This document shows positions 26,044-37,689 of a DNA stretch of 64,000 nt, piece by piece. The stretch spans positions 360,920,639-360,984,638 of the forward strand of contig CM046879.1 in assembly GCA_025667525.1 (NCBI GenBank), read 5' to 3'. The stretch is from Glebionis coronaria. Its lineage: Eukaryota; Streptophyta; Magnoliopsida; Asterales; Asteraceae. The notes beneath the pieces are model-generated. The model made no database searches. It was not told the DNA's origin and worked only from the letters and a program-made list of their open reading frames with translations. Within the stretch, counting starts at the first letter, position 1, and each line of letters starts with the position of its first letter. The position numbers were made by a program, and so were the translations under genes.

Positions 26044-26055
26044 TGGTATCAATCG
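26044..26055 (+). other. Element D primer-binding site
   Basis: TGGTATCAATCG lies five bases past the LTR end. Its first eight bases match the tRNA-iMet complement and the rest diverges (AATCG where AGAGC is expected). It is either a decayed iMet site or a variant primer. Confidence 0.65.
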
Positions 26056-27044
26056 CCACGGGGTAGATTTGTGATTAGTTGTTGTTATTGGTTTGATTTG
26101 TGTGATTTAATAAAAAATCATCACGAATTGAATTCTATTTAGTGTTTTTAGGGTTCTAAATCTTGATATACATCACCTACATAGTTGTGGTACAGATTTA
26201 GGATAGTTATTGTGGTCAAAATCATAAGATTTTGGGGCGTTTGGATTGATTTTGGGATACGGTTCGTAAAAAAGTTGGTTCGTATTAGATTTAAGATTGC
26301 CAGAGCATCACTTTCGTTAAAGGGTTTATTGTTTCTTACGAATGTTTAACTTTCGTAATAGGGTTTATAAGTTTGTTACGAGAGTAAGTTCTTAGCTCCG
26401 AAAGTTTCATAGGGTTACAAGTTACAAAGAGTTTACTTCCAAAAGTTAAGTTTCTTACGAAAGTTACTCTCAATTACGAAAGTTAACTGTTCCGAAACCC
26501 TCAAAGCTACGAAAGTCCTCAAAGTTACGAGAGTTTCACAAGTTACGAGAGTTCAAAAAGTTACGAAACCCAAATTCTTACGAAAGTTTCTAGTTACGAA
26601 AGTTCACCAAGGTTTACTCTTCCGAAAGTCTGTATTGTTCCGAAAGATTTATACGAAAGATTTCTAGAAAGATTTCTACGAAAGATTCCTACGAAAACTA
26701 TTTTACCGGGGTGAAGTCCCTTTTACCCAAAAAAAAAGATTCCTACGAAAGATCTCTACGAAAGATTTCTACGAAAGTTTAGTTCTACGAAAGTTTTTTC
26801 TACGAAAGTCGCTAACTACGAAAGTTTTTTTACCTACGAAAGTTTGTTGAACGTTTGTTCTCTACGAAAGGTTGATTTTTGCGAAAGTGAAATTTTTTAG
26901 GAATCGTGTATTTTTGGCCTTAGAATGTTTGGTTTCTTGTGAAGACATTTCTTTAGGGGATTTTAACATTTTTCTTCGACAACAACAATTAAAACACATC
27001 TACTTAAGATCCTTTTTCACATCAACAATTTCAAGCATCTCGCA
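26056..27044 (+). other. Element D leader with a CGAAAG motif array
   Basis: This is roughly 1 kb of untranslated leader before the gag ATG at 27045. Between about 26300 and 26890 the hexamer CGAAAG occurs 19 times, usually as TACGAAAGTT or TACGAAAGATT, with two inverted copies (ACTTTCG near 26310 and 26350) and several one-base variants. Spacing is irregular, mostly 12-40 bases. It is not a simple tandem repeat and does not encode a continuous peptide. Confidence 0.85.
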
Positions 27045-29639
27045 ATGGATTCTACTCAAGAGTATCGTGTCACAAACAACAACATTATGGTGGCGGGTAA
27101 CAAAGAGAGACCACCAATGCTTGTGACTGGTCGATATACACAATGGCAATCACGATTCCTTCGATATCTTGACACTAAACCCAATGGTGATGTTCTTCGA
27201 CGTTGCATCAAAGAAGGACCCTATACTCTCACTATAATAACCATTCCTACAATTCCAGCAACCGACTCGACGATCGGTTCCGATGAGCAAACAACTGAGG
27301 AAACCTGTGAGAACACTTCGAAAGAGAAACGTGCTTGGATTGATGCAGAGAAGGAAGCAATCTATCTGATTCTAAGTGGGATTCGGGATGATATTTACCC
27401 AACGGTTGATGCGTGCTCTACTACAAAAGAAATGTGGTTTGCCATTGAACGCTTGCAACAAGGAGAATCACTTAACAAGCAAGATGTCAAAACTAACTTG
27501 TTCTGGAACTTTGGTAAGTTTACTTCATTGGATGCGGAATCAATTGATTCATATTACTCAAGGTTCTACAAGATGATGAATGACATGACAAGAAACTATT
27601 TGCAAGTCTCCACCATGCAAGTCAATGTGCAGTTTCTACAGCAACTTCAACCAGAGTGGACACGGTTTGTAACTTTGGTGAAACAACAGAGTAAGTTAGA
27701 CGAGGTCAACTATCACATGCTCTTTGATATTTTGAAACAATTTCAAAATGAGGCGAATGAACTTCGCGCTGAAAGGATAACAAAGACTGCTAATCCACTT
27801 GCTTTGGTGTCTACCACTCAACAAGTCCAAGATCATCGCTCTCGTGCTCCAAAATCATAATCCACTACATCCTCCTCACCAAGATACTCCACTACATCCT
27901 CTTCACCTAGATACTCTACTTCATCTAAGTATTCAGCTTCCACAAGATCAAGAGACAAAGAACCAAGAGCACCATCACCTGAGCCATCATCTGAAGAGGA
28001 CAGTGATGAAGAACTAGCTCAAAAGGATAGGGAGATGAAACAACAAATTCCTTTCATCATGAAGACCTACAAGAAAATCTTCAAACCCACCAACAACAAT
28101 TTTCGAACATCATCTAACACCAGGAACCAATATGTTGAGAGTCCTCGAAGGTATGACACATGTCAACGTGATGAAAGTCCTCCTAGGTATGATCGACGTA
28201 ATCCAACACATGTTGAGGGTTCTTCACGGTATGATCGACAAAATGCTAAGTATGATACTCAGAGGATTGCTACTGCTGTTGGGAATAGGAAAACTATTGG
28301 TACTCAAGTGGTTCAGCAAAGTGGGATTCAATGCTTTAATTGTCAAGGCTATGGGCATATGGCAAAGGAATGTAGGAAGCCAAAACGGGTTAGGGACTCT
28401 GGCTATCATAAGGAAAATATGTTGCTATGCAAGAAGATGGAAGATGGGGTTACACTGTCGGCTGAGGAAGGAGCAATGCTTGATTACACTAATGATGAAG
28501 CCTCTGACCAAGAACTTGAAGCACATTACTCGTACATGGTAAAGGTTGAAGAAGTTCTCAACGTCACTAAAGATGACAATGGTCCTATCTTTGATACTGA
28601 GCCAATTGATAAGGTACACACTGAAGAGGAATATAATGTGTTTGGTAATACTCATGAGCATTGTGAACTACCCAAATCCATTAATGACACATGTATGATG
28701 GAAATGGTTGATAGCAATACCACACCCGATTCATCAGACATGTGCAATAATGAGTCTGAGGATGATCAACATGCAAATGAGTATGATGATGATGAGGAGC
28801 GTTTTGCGCTTGATAACTTAATTGCTTATTTACAAAAAGATGTCAAAGAAACTAGAAAGAGTCAAAAGCAATTAAAGAATGCAAACGCTACGCTCACTCA
28901 AAATTTTGAAGAATGCAAAGCTGCTCTAATTGAATCTAGTGAGACCATTGATAGATATAGAGCTCAACTTCTTCAAAAGACTAATGGGGTTGAGGGGTAC
29001 AAAGGGTGTTTAATTAACGTCAAAAAGGATGATTATCAACAAAAATATAACGAAACTCTTAAGCTTCTAGAACAAGAGAAACGTAATTATAACACCTCTT
29101 TGAGTACTGAACGTCACAAAACGCATCTTGCTACCACTAAAGTCAATGAGCTAACTCAAGTAAATGGTTTTCTTCAAGAGGATAAAACTAAACTTGTTAA
29201 TGAAAAGAAATTTGTGGTTGAAAAGATGGAAAAGGATTTCAAAACTAAACAAACGAATGACATCGACAAAATGGTGGAACTTAAAACTCAAATTGATTTT
29301 TATAAGAAAATTGTTTACAAAACTAATCAATCAATTCAAACCATGAGAATGTTGGCACCTCGTTCATTTTTCAAGGATAGACCTAGTTTTGCAAATCCTA
29401 AGTACCTTGAGCAAGCTCAATCTGAGAATCAACACTTATACCTTGATGAGTCCCAATGGACCGATATTGATTGCCTTGTTGTTAGGCCCGATAGTGAAGA
29501 GACAACGATTTGGAAGAAGAGAGTAGACCAAAAGTTAATAATGAATTTGTTAAACCATATAATTATGCTTATGAAAATACTCTTTATGGTCTTTTCAAAC
29601 CGCAAACACAGCAAATATTTTTCGAATGTGAACAAATAA
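27045..29639 (+). pseudogene. Element D gag polyprotein (capsid and CCHC knuckle), one internal stop
   Basis: ATG at 27045 (MDSTQEYRV...) opens a copia Gag: RYTQWQSRFLRYLDTKPNG and EKEAIYLILSGI near 27130-27390, then DSYYSRFYKMMNDM and FLQQLQPEW (27545-27660). A TAA at 27858-27860 interrupts the frame, which reopens in the same frame with two 27-bp Ser/Pro/Tyr repeats (SSPRYSTT) and reads on to 29639. Three RYD-containing repeats precede an intact zinc knuckle CFNCQGYGHMAKEC (28330-28371). A helical, Lys/Glu-rich segment follows (28800-29330). After ~29510 the true frame shifts and the last ~40 residues here are spurious. Gag packages element RNA in cytoplasmic particles. Confidence 0.85.
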
Positions 29640-31439
29640 GAATTAAATGGAGACAAGGTTTTGCCACTAAGAAAACAAATGTTTCAAAATTTATTGAGTA
29701 CTTCCCATATAAAGCTTCTGTAAGCAAGCACTTAGTATTCTCAAGAGTAACATTGAAAATTTCACAAAGGTTGTTGATGATGACTGGAAAAAATGTGAAC
29801 TTTCGAAAGTAGACAAAGAAATTCCTCACGATATAACTGTGCTTGTGAAAAGAATTTTGATTCCGCTTGCGGAAAGAACACAAAAACATATTTTGGAATT
29901 TGAAACTTTAATTAAGCAAGAAATGTTTGATGATTTGAAATATGTGGAATCTCTTGAACAAGAAGTGAACGGCCATCAACCTGGAAGAGACGAGTTTTCT
30001 ACAGCATATGATCTTCTCTTACACGAATGTCTCTCAAAAGATATTATGTGTGTTTATGTTACATCTTGTGCTGATATTGATGAATATTCTGATGTTGCAT
30101 GCAAATATCTTGATCAAGTCAAAGAGTGTGAACGTCTTGAAACTGAGCTTTCGAATAAAGTTGACCAAAATGAGTTTTTGTTACTTCAACATAGATATGA
30201 TTATCTTCAAAAACATTGTCACTCACTTGAACTTGCTTTGCAAAAGAAAGTTGGTAGCTTTTCAAATGATACACCTTTGGAAGTAAAATTATCTGAGTCA
30301 TGTCGATTACTAAACGAAAAATGTCTTGATATCTCGGATTTGAAAGCTCGGTTACAAGAAAAAGACATAGCAATAGTAGAGTTGAATAAACTCGTTGCTA
30401 AGATGGGTGGGAAAGTCGTGGAACCTAGCGTTAAGAAACCTGTTGTTAGACAACCCAATGCCTCTAAACTGAATAGATCCTCTATCTTGGAAAACCATCT
30501 GCTTTCTCAAATTCTTCGTTTGCAAAACCTGTGTTTGCCCCCAAGATGGATGGAAAGGAAAGGTTACCACATACTCAACCCATAAGGAATACTGTAGCAC
30601 CAAGCGTTAAGCATAATAATGTGATTAAACTAGGGATGTATAGAATGACCACTAAACCCACAAACGAAGTTAGTCAATCACCTCAGACTTCTAGAAACAC
30701 TAATACTCGTGTTTGTTCTACTACAGGAGTAGTCTCCACTGCTAGTGTTAGCTGGCCTCAGCTTAAGAGCACTCAAGTGAATGATAAGGTCTGGAAAAAC
30801 AAGAGTCAAGGGAAGATGAAGGAAGTAGAAGAACACCCTAGGAATTTGAATGTTTTTAAGAATAAAAAGTCTATAATCACGTGTAATGACGATTTGAATG
30901 TCTTGAATGATTTGAATGCTATGAATGTGAAATTTGTTTGTGTCAAATGTGGAAAATGTGCTAATGCTAATCATTCTATGTGTGTTGTCAATAATTTTAA
31001 AGGTGTAGATACTAGAACTAAGAAGCAAGTTGTGATGCCTATTATTGCTAGTAAACCCGAACGCACAGTCAACCATTCTGGTGCAACCCCCACTAAGAAA
31101 AGTATTGCATCAGACTCCACCACTAAGAACCCTAAAAACAGAATTAGGGAATTATATGAGTCTGCTAGCAAGTCTTGGAAATGGTGGTTTGCTAATCAAT
31201 GTTCTCTAGGATACCAATGGATGCCTAAAGTTAGGACAGAAAATGTGACCCCGAGCGTTAGTATGCCTTTAAATCTTGATAAGGACACTAATGATTCTGA
31301 AATCACAACTAACGTGGTATCCAATTTAGCAAATGCTCCATTGTGTTCTAATTCTTCTACAGGTGATACAAATAATCCTCTAAATACTAGACTCCGGATG
31401 CACGAAGCACATGACGGGGAATCTCAAGCTTCTAATTAA
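29510..31439 (+). pseudogene. Element D gag-pol linker: coiled coil and Cys/His motif, three frames
   Basis: Three open pieces continue one another after frameshifts: 29510-29812 (NNEFVKPYNYAYENTLYGLF), 29839-30585 (heptad-rich KECERLETELSNKVDQ and LQKHCHSLELALQKK, likely coiled coil) and 30531-31439 (CVKCGKCANANHSMC near 30940-30985, then ESASKSWKWWF). Long linkers like this between the zinc knuckle and the protease are typical of large copia Gag proteins. Its role is unknown; self-assembly is likely. At least two frameshifts make this copy defective. Confidence 0.7.
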
Positions 31440-32965
31440 CTTCGTGGAGAAGTTCCTGGGTATGGTCCGATTCAGAAATGATCAATTTGCACCAATCCTA
31501 GGATATGGAGATTTGGTTCAGGGGAATATCACGATAAAAAGGGTATACTACGTCGAAGGGTCAATCACAATATTTTCTCGGTTGGTCAATTCTTTGATGT
31601 AGATTTGGAGGTTGCTTTTAGAAAGAAGACATGTTTTGTTTGTGATTATAATGGGAATGGTTTACTCACCGGTTCACGGAGTACCGATCTTTACATAATT
31701 ACACTACAAGACACAACTTCATCAACTCCAATTTGCTTCATGGCTAAAGCTTCAACGACTCAGGCATGGTTATGGCATCAACGTCTTTCTCATCTCAACT
31801 TTGATACCATCAACTTGCTTTCCAAGAAAGATATTGTGAGAGGCTTTCCAAGCTTGAAATTCATCAAAGATCATCTTTGTTCTTCTTGTGAGCTTTGTAA
31901 AGCTAAACGAAGTAGTTTTAAGACAAAGACTACACCAAGCTCTAAAGAACGGTTAGATCTTCTTCATATAGATTTGTGTGGTCCCATGCGTGTTCATAGT
32001 ATCAATGGAAAGAAATAAGTTATGGTAATTGTCGATGATTAATCAAGGTACACATGGACTCACTTCTTGAGGTACTAGGAAGAAACACCCGAAGTTCTCA
32101 TCAACTTCCTAAAACTGATACAAGGTGGTCTTCAAGCTCAAATAAAAGTTGTCGCACTGACAGAGGCACATAATTTTTGAATTCAACTCTGAGAAACTAT
32201 TTTGAAGCTAAAGGAATTGAACATGAAACATCTATTGCTCGAACACCCGAACAAAACGGCGTTGTTGAAAGACGAAACCGTACTTTGGTTGAGGATGCTC
32301 GAACATTATTATCCGCTTCAAAACTACCATTATTCTTTTGGGCTGAAGCCGTGTCAACTGCATGCTACACACAAAACCGATCCTTAATTATCCCAAGACA
32401 CGAAAAGACACCATATCACATAATTCATGATCGAAAACCTTCACTCAAACACCTTCATGTTTTTGGATGTACGTGTTACATTATTCGAGATGGTGAAAAT
32501 CTGGACAAGATGAAAGAGAAAGGTGATGCATGTATTCTAGTGGGATATGCAACTCAGTCTAAGGGATATAGAGTGTACAACAAGAGAACAAAATTGATAG
32601 TCGAGACTATTCATATCATATTTGATGAATTAGAAGAAATGGCACTTGAACAAAACAGTTTAAGTCCCGCTCCACAACGACAAACGACTTCCGTTCACAA
32701 CCGAACGAAACTCGAAACTCAAGACCACAACAACGAACCATCAAGTTCAAACCTGGTTCAAGGACATGTTCCAAGAGCAGATATGACAGTCAACACGACA
32801 ATTGAAGAGTTGGAAATGTTATATGGACCAATGTATGATGCATATTTCACGGGGAGAAACAAGTTGTATCAAAGTCTTCCTCTGTCAATCATGATAAGAC
32901 TGATGATACCGATCATCGTCAACACACGGATACAACTTTATCTACTTCAACACGGGTTGCTGTAG
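31405..32965 (+). pseudogene. Element D protease end, GAG-pre-integrase and integrase
   Basis: MTGNLKLLINF (from 31411) matches the sequence just after the copia protease active site, but the upstream D-S/T-G motif is not readable in frame. The GAG-pre-integrase domain is at 31605-32018, with WLWHQRLSHLNFDTIN and CELCKAKR. The integrase core starts LLHIDLCGPM (31960s), with its catalytic Asp kept, then stops at 32016. RTDRGT is followed by a stop in place of the usual Glu (~32170). ARTPEQNGVVERRNRTL (32235-32290) keeps the final catalytic Glu. Cys/His residues fit zinc binding. Several stops make it inactive. Confidence 0.8.
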
Positions 32966-33149
32966 ATTTACCTCCTCAGAATATCACATCCACAACCGCT
33001 CCTACAACATCCACAAGTACTGTCATTGCTCTAGAGAACACAAATCAAGCAGACAATGCATTATTTGACGATGAAGATTTTCACAACCCATTCGGTACAC
33101 CGGTACACGAACTGGAGAGTCTTCTACTCGCCATGTTGATCCGTCAAAT

Positions 33150-34759
33150 ATGCACACGTTCTACCAACGACATCCGTCAACACATCATTGTACCCGAGAT
33201 CATCCTTTGGTTCAAGTAATTGGAAACCCTTCACAGCCTATTCGTACAAGACGACAATTAGAAACCGATGGTGATGTTTGTATGTTCGCACTCGCCGTGA
33301 GTATATCTGAACCGAAAAACATCAAAGAAGCCATGGCTTATCATGCTTGGATTGAATCCATGCAAGATAAACTTCTTGAATTTGAAAGACTTAAAGTCTG
33401 GGAACTTGTTGACAGGCCATACGAAGTAATTCCATTAAATCTTCTATGGGTCTGGAAAAACAAGATGGATGAAGAAAACACAATCATCAAGAAAAAATCT
33501 AGGCTAGTGGCAAAAGGGTATGGCCAGAAATAGGGTATTCATTTTGAAGAATCATTTGCACCAGTAGCTCGAATGGAAGCGGTCAAGAGTTTCCTTGCTT
33601 ATGCTGCACATAAGGGATTCATTGTCTATCAAATGGACGTAAAGACTGCGTTTCTTAATGTTCCTTTGAAGGAAGAAGTCTGTGTCACGCAGTCGGAAGG
33701 ATTCGTCAATCCTCACTATCCTGATAAGGTGTATCGTCTCCACAAAGCACTTTATGGACTTAAGCAAGCTCCAAGGGCGTGGTACGATGATCTCTCGAAA
33801 TTTCTGGTATCCAAAGGTTTCTCAAAAGGTTACATCAATGTAACGTTGTTCAATTATAAATATGGGGATGACATTTCGCTTGTACGGATTTATGTTGATG
33901 AAATTATTTTCGGGTCTACAAACCCAAAACTTTCAAAATGGTTTGAAAAAGTCATGCACAACAAATTTGAAATGTCAATGATGGGAGAACTAAAATTCTT
34001 TCTAGGAATTCAAGTTCACCAATCCCCAAGTGATGGGAGATGCCATAGATCAAACGAAATATCATTCCATGATCGGCTCCCTCATGTACTTAACAGCAAG
34101 CCGACCAGATTATATCACATGCTACGTGTTATTGTGCACGATATCAAGCACGACCCACTGAAAAGCACCTCAAGGAGGTTAAATGGATCTTTCGGTACCT
34201 CAAGAATACCATTCACATGGGACTTTGGTATCCGAGGGAAACCAATTTCTTTCTAACTGCCTATTTAGATTCTGATCATGTAGGGTGTCTTGATACACTA
34301 AAAAGTACTTCTGGTAGTGCATAATTTCTAGGTCAATATAAGCTTGTGGGATGGTCTTCCAAGAAGTAGGATTGCACGTCACTATCATCAGCTGAAGCGG
34401 AGTATGTGTCTCTATCTGCGTGTTGTGCTCAAGTTCTTTGGATGAGAACACAACTCACGTATTATGGCTTCCACTTTGATAAAGTACCTATGTACTGTGA
34501 CTCAAAGTCCGCCATAGCCATCTCCTGCAATCCGGTACAACATTCCCGCACGAAGCACATTGATGTCAGATATCACTTCATTAAGGAACAAGTTGAAAGG
34601 GGTATCGTTGAACTTTACTTTGTTGGAACTGATTACCAATTAGCTGACTTGTTTACAAAAGCTCTTTCGAAAGAGAGGTTTGCGTATCTAGTTAGGCAAA
34701 TTGGTATGAGATGTTTGACTCCAACAGAACTAGAGATTCTGGCAAAGAAGCCTGCTTGA
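33150..34759 (+). pseudogene. Element D reverse transcriptase and RNase H
   Basis: 33150-33533 carries the RT N-terminus (EPKNIKEAMAYHAWIESMQ, then RLVAKGYGQK) and ends in a stop. 33573-34256 carries the palm: [37 protein letters not shown] and YVDEIIFGS at 33891. The second catalytic Asp of the YVDD motif is Glu here. After LGIQVHQSP (~34020) roughly 90 residues of the connection and early RNase H are missing and frames shift. 34380-34759 holds the RNase H end (SSAEAEYVSLSACCAQVLWM, HSRTKHIDVRYHFIKEQV, LADLFTKAL) and stops at 34757-34759. The copy is inactive. Confidence 0.85.
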
Positions 34760-37270
34760 TTCATCTATCAAACATCTACATGTAAATATTAATGAAAAAG
34801 CAAAATACAAAATTAAAAATATTTGAAAATCCAAAAATATTCTTCTCGACATGTCTTTCAGTATCGATAATATGGAAGTACCTAGAAATGTCGCTCAATA
34901 ACGGCACGGGTGTGTACATAAAGCTCGAATGAAAGTTGTAAATATTTTTAAAAACATGTCATTTCTATTTTTAAAAGAAAAATGTCTATTTTGGACAATA
35001 TTTCCAACAACGGGTAGAGCAATCTATCTTGGGTTGAGCTTGTCAGAAAACATTCAACGTTTTGAGCTCAACATAATGGCTTGTAATCACTTTCTGATTG
35101 CAACCCGGATCTGTATTCACGGGGGAGTGTACGCTTTAGGGCCCTTACCCTCAACAAAAGAAGAGAAATCTTCTTACACTTGAGTGGATTCTTCAAGACA
35201 TTCAAAGTCTATGAACTCAAGTTTATGCTTTAGAAATACCTTTTCGCCAAAAAGAATTGATTTTTCAAAAAGCGTTGAACACATTTTTTTCAAGAATTTT
35301 TCAATGATTATTCAAAATCTTTCAAAAATTGTGTGTTCAACAACTCCCATCCTCAAAAAGCGAAATGTGGATCATATCCTTACAATGACAATTCAATTGG
35401 ATCAATTTTTTAGGGGGAGCGTTCCAAACAATTTCATGCTAGTTTGACACATTCTTCTCCCGAAAGTTTTTCAAGACTATTTTTCACAATATATTTTAAT
35501 CAAATTTGGTATCTCTAATATCAAACGATTTTATATATTAGAGATAGGGGAAAAAATGTGATTAAAATGTGATCTAAAGACTCAAGCGCTCATGGTCACG
35601 ATCAAATACCCACAACATCCTTAATTCACGACGTTATTGGTGTCAAAAGGGTGGTTAGGTTTAAGTACTATGATCCAACCAGAACCAGAGGGATCTTCCC
35701 AAGGACAATCCAATAGATTATTAGAAGTCCTTAGGAAAGATGGAGTAGAATGTGAACATAGCTGAATGCCGACTAAGTAATGATGCTAGCACTGGAACAA
35801 TCACAACAAGGTGCTAGTAATGATGTCTTGGTAAGCATTGAAGGGGTTGAAGAATGAAAAAGAAATGTAAGGATAAAGGGTGTAAACAAAGAAGCCCTCC
35901 AAACAACTTAGGGAGAAACCGGGTCAACACATCATGAAGACAACGCATCACGGACCCAGTGATGTAATGCACAACACCTCCCTAGTTAACTCAGGCTTCT
36001 CTCAAAATAAGTTAGTTTTATTGTCACGGAGATCAACACCACTTCTATTGACTTTCTCACTCCGAGTTAGTTGATATTGAATAGGTGGCATCTGCTCCAG
36101 CCTCCGACCACTAAAAGTGCACAAATCGAGTCTAGAGCCAAGAGATCAATCAAATCTCATTAGGACAAACAGATGAAGATCAAGAGAGTCCTATGCTATA
36201 TCGTTGCGATATTGATAGAACACTCAGAGTGATAATACTTAGTATTCACAATGATGAGTGGAAATCCTTCCAGTGTTAACATCAAACAGCACTGCGGTAG
36301 GTCATGTGTAAGATTCTTTATGAATTGAACATATGTAAAACTGAAAAGCAACACTAGTTTGTTTCTTTATCGATTAAAACTCGTTTCAGGTTTCTACGCA
36401 ATATCTTTATGGTCTTGCCATAACATTCAGAGTGATATCTTTAATATTCACAGTGACGAATGGAAATCCTTCTAGTGTCAACATTAAACAGCGCTACGAT
36501 AGGTAACTTGCGAGACTCTTATGAATCAAGCTTGTGTCAACTAGAAAGCAACAATGGTAATATTCTTAATGAATCAAACTTTTTCCAGGAATTTGAATTG
36601 ACGACTTTAATCAAGCGGATATTTATCCAATTGATTCACTCTTTATGTTCGCAGTCTTGCTTTGAGACGGTCGAGTAAAGAGAACGGCTAGTACAGCCGT
36701 GAAACACTGTCAAGGAGGTTCTTAATTGAATCTACCTAATCACAGGTACGATATTTAATATCGTGTAACGGTCTTCACCGACCGGAGGTAAAACGCTACC
36801 GATTTAGGACGAATTTAGATGCCACCTATTCACTGATTTAGGACGAATGTCAAACGCTACCGATTTAGGTAAAATGCTTACTCAGCAAAGTCAAAGATTC
36901 AAAACCACATACTCATGCCCAAAGACATTCAACAATCAAGAATTCTAAAGACTTCCGCAACTCTGATGATCAAAATCTTCCTTAACAATTAATGTAGAGG
37001 AATGACCTTTATTCAAAGGAGATTGTTAGCAAGCTTTCAAGATGATGCGAAGTATACGCATGTGGATAAAGACATAAGATCGCAAGATGTCAAAGACAAG
37101 TCAAGGATAATTTGAAGATCTCAAGATAAAATACAAAGTCGTAAGACAATGACAAAGGCTCAAAGATCATAGCATGAAGGAACTAGACTACTATTACACG
37201 TTCAAGACTCATTTATGACGAAATTGGTAATCTCCATTGAACTCCAAATATCGAAGAGGAATGACCTCAC
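34760..37270 (+). other. Element D long 3' untranslated region
   Basis: This is 2.5 kb with no coding region that I can support. It holds two internal purine tracts, GGGGGAG near 35118-35124 and AGGGGGAGC near 35411-35419, and a degenerate direct repeat of ~205 bp (36220-36410 and 36425-36610; shared segment TGGAAATCCTTC). The GATTTAGG(A/T) sequence recurs at 36800-36870. G has an extra ORF at the equivalent place; D does not. Confidence 0.65.
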
Positions 37271-37282
37271 ATTGGGGGAGAT
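37271..37282 (+). other. Element D polypurine tract
   Basis: ATTGGGGGAGAT directly abuts the 3' LTR start TGTTAG at 37283. It is the plus-strand primer. Confidence 0.88.
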
Positions 37283-37676
37283 TGTTAGCCTCAAAATATT
37301 GAGTCAAACAAGAATGTTCGGTCATAGATTTATATTGTAATATTTATTAGAACGTTGTAATAGTTAGTTAAAATAGTCGTGACACTACGGGCTTGATGGT
37401 TAGCTTAAAAGGCCTCTTTCAAGGTACTAAGCATTTATTCAAGCCCGTCCCAAAACAATATAGTCCAATAGAAAATCTCGCATGTGGGTGGACTATATAA
37501 GCACCCTCCTAGCATGTTAGGAGGGTGGGCAAGTAATCATTTTTCTTAATCTAATTTCTCCTATTAAATCACATCTCTCTCTACTTTCTCTCACTACTTT
37601 CTCTCTCTAGAAATCTTCTATCTTTCTTATTTATTTCTTATAATCTATCATGGGGAAGTGAATAATTATGGGTACA
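37283..37676 (+). repeat. Element D 3' LTR
   Basis: It is the same length as the 5' LTR and differs at about 12 positions. The TATATAAG box and the CACCCTCCTA/TAGGAGGGTG hairpin are conserved. The sequence right of 37676 (ACATAAATTCC...) does not duplicate the left flank. Confidence 0.93.
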
Positions 37677-37689
37677 ACATAAATTCCTA

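Larger units (their letters stand above)
25645..37676 (+). mobile_element. Element D: complete Ty1/copia retrotransposon inserted in element C
   Basis: It has two 394-bp LTRs (25645-26038 and 37283-37676), a tRNA-iMet-like primer site, a repeat-rich leader, gag with CCHC knuckle, a long coiled-coil linker, protease remnant, integrase, RT, RNase H, a 2.5 kb 3' region and a polypurine tract. The integrase-before-RT order makes it copia. The long Gag with coiled coil suggests the SIRE/Maximus side of copia, but I cannot place it firmly. The LTRs differ at about 12 of 394 positions by eye (~97% identity). I find no target-site duplication: the flanks read TAAAT and ACATA. Confidence 0.9.
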
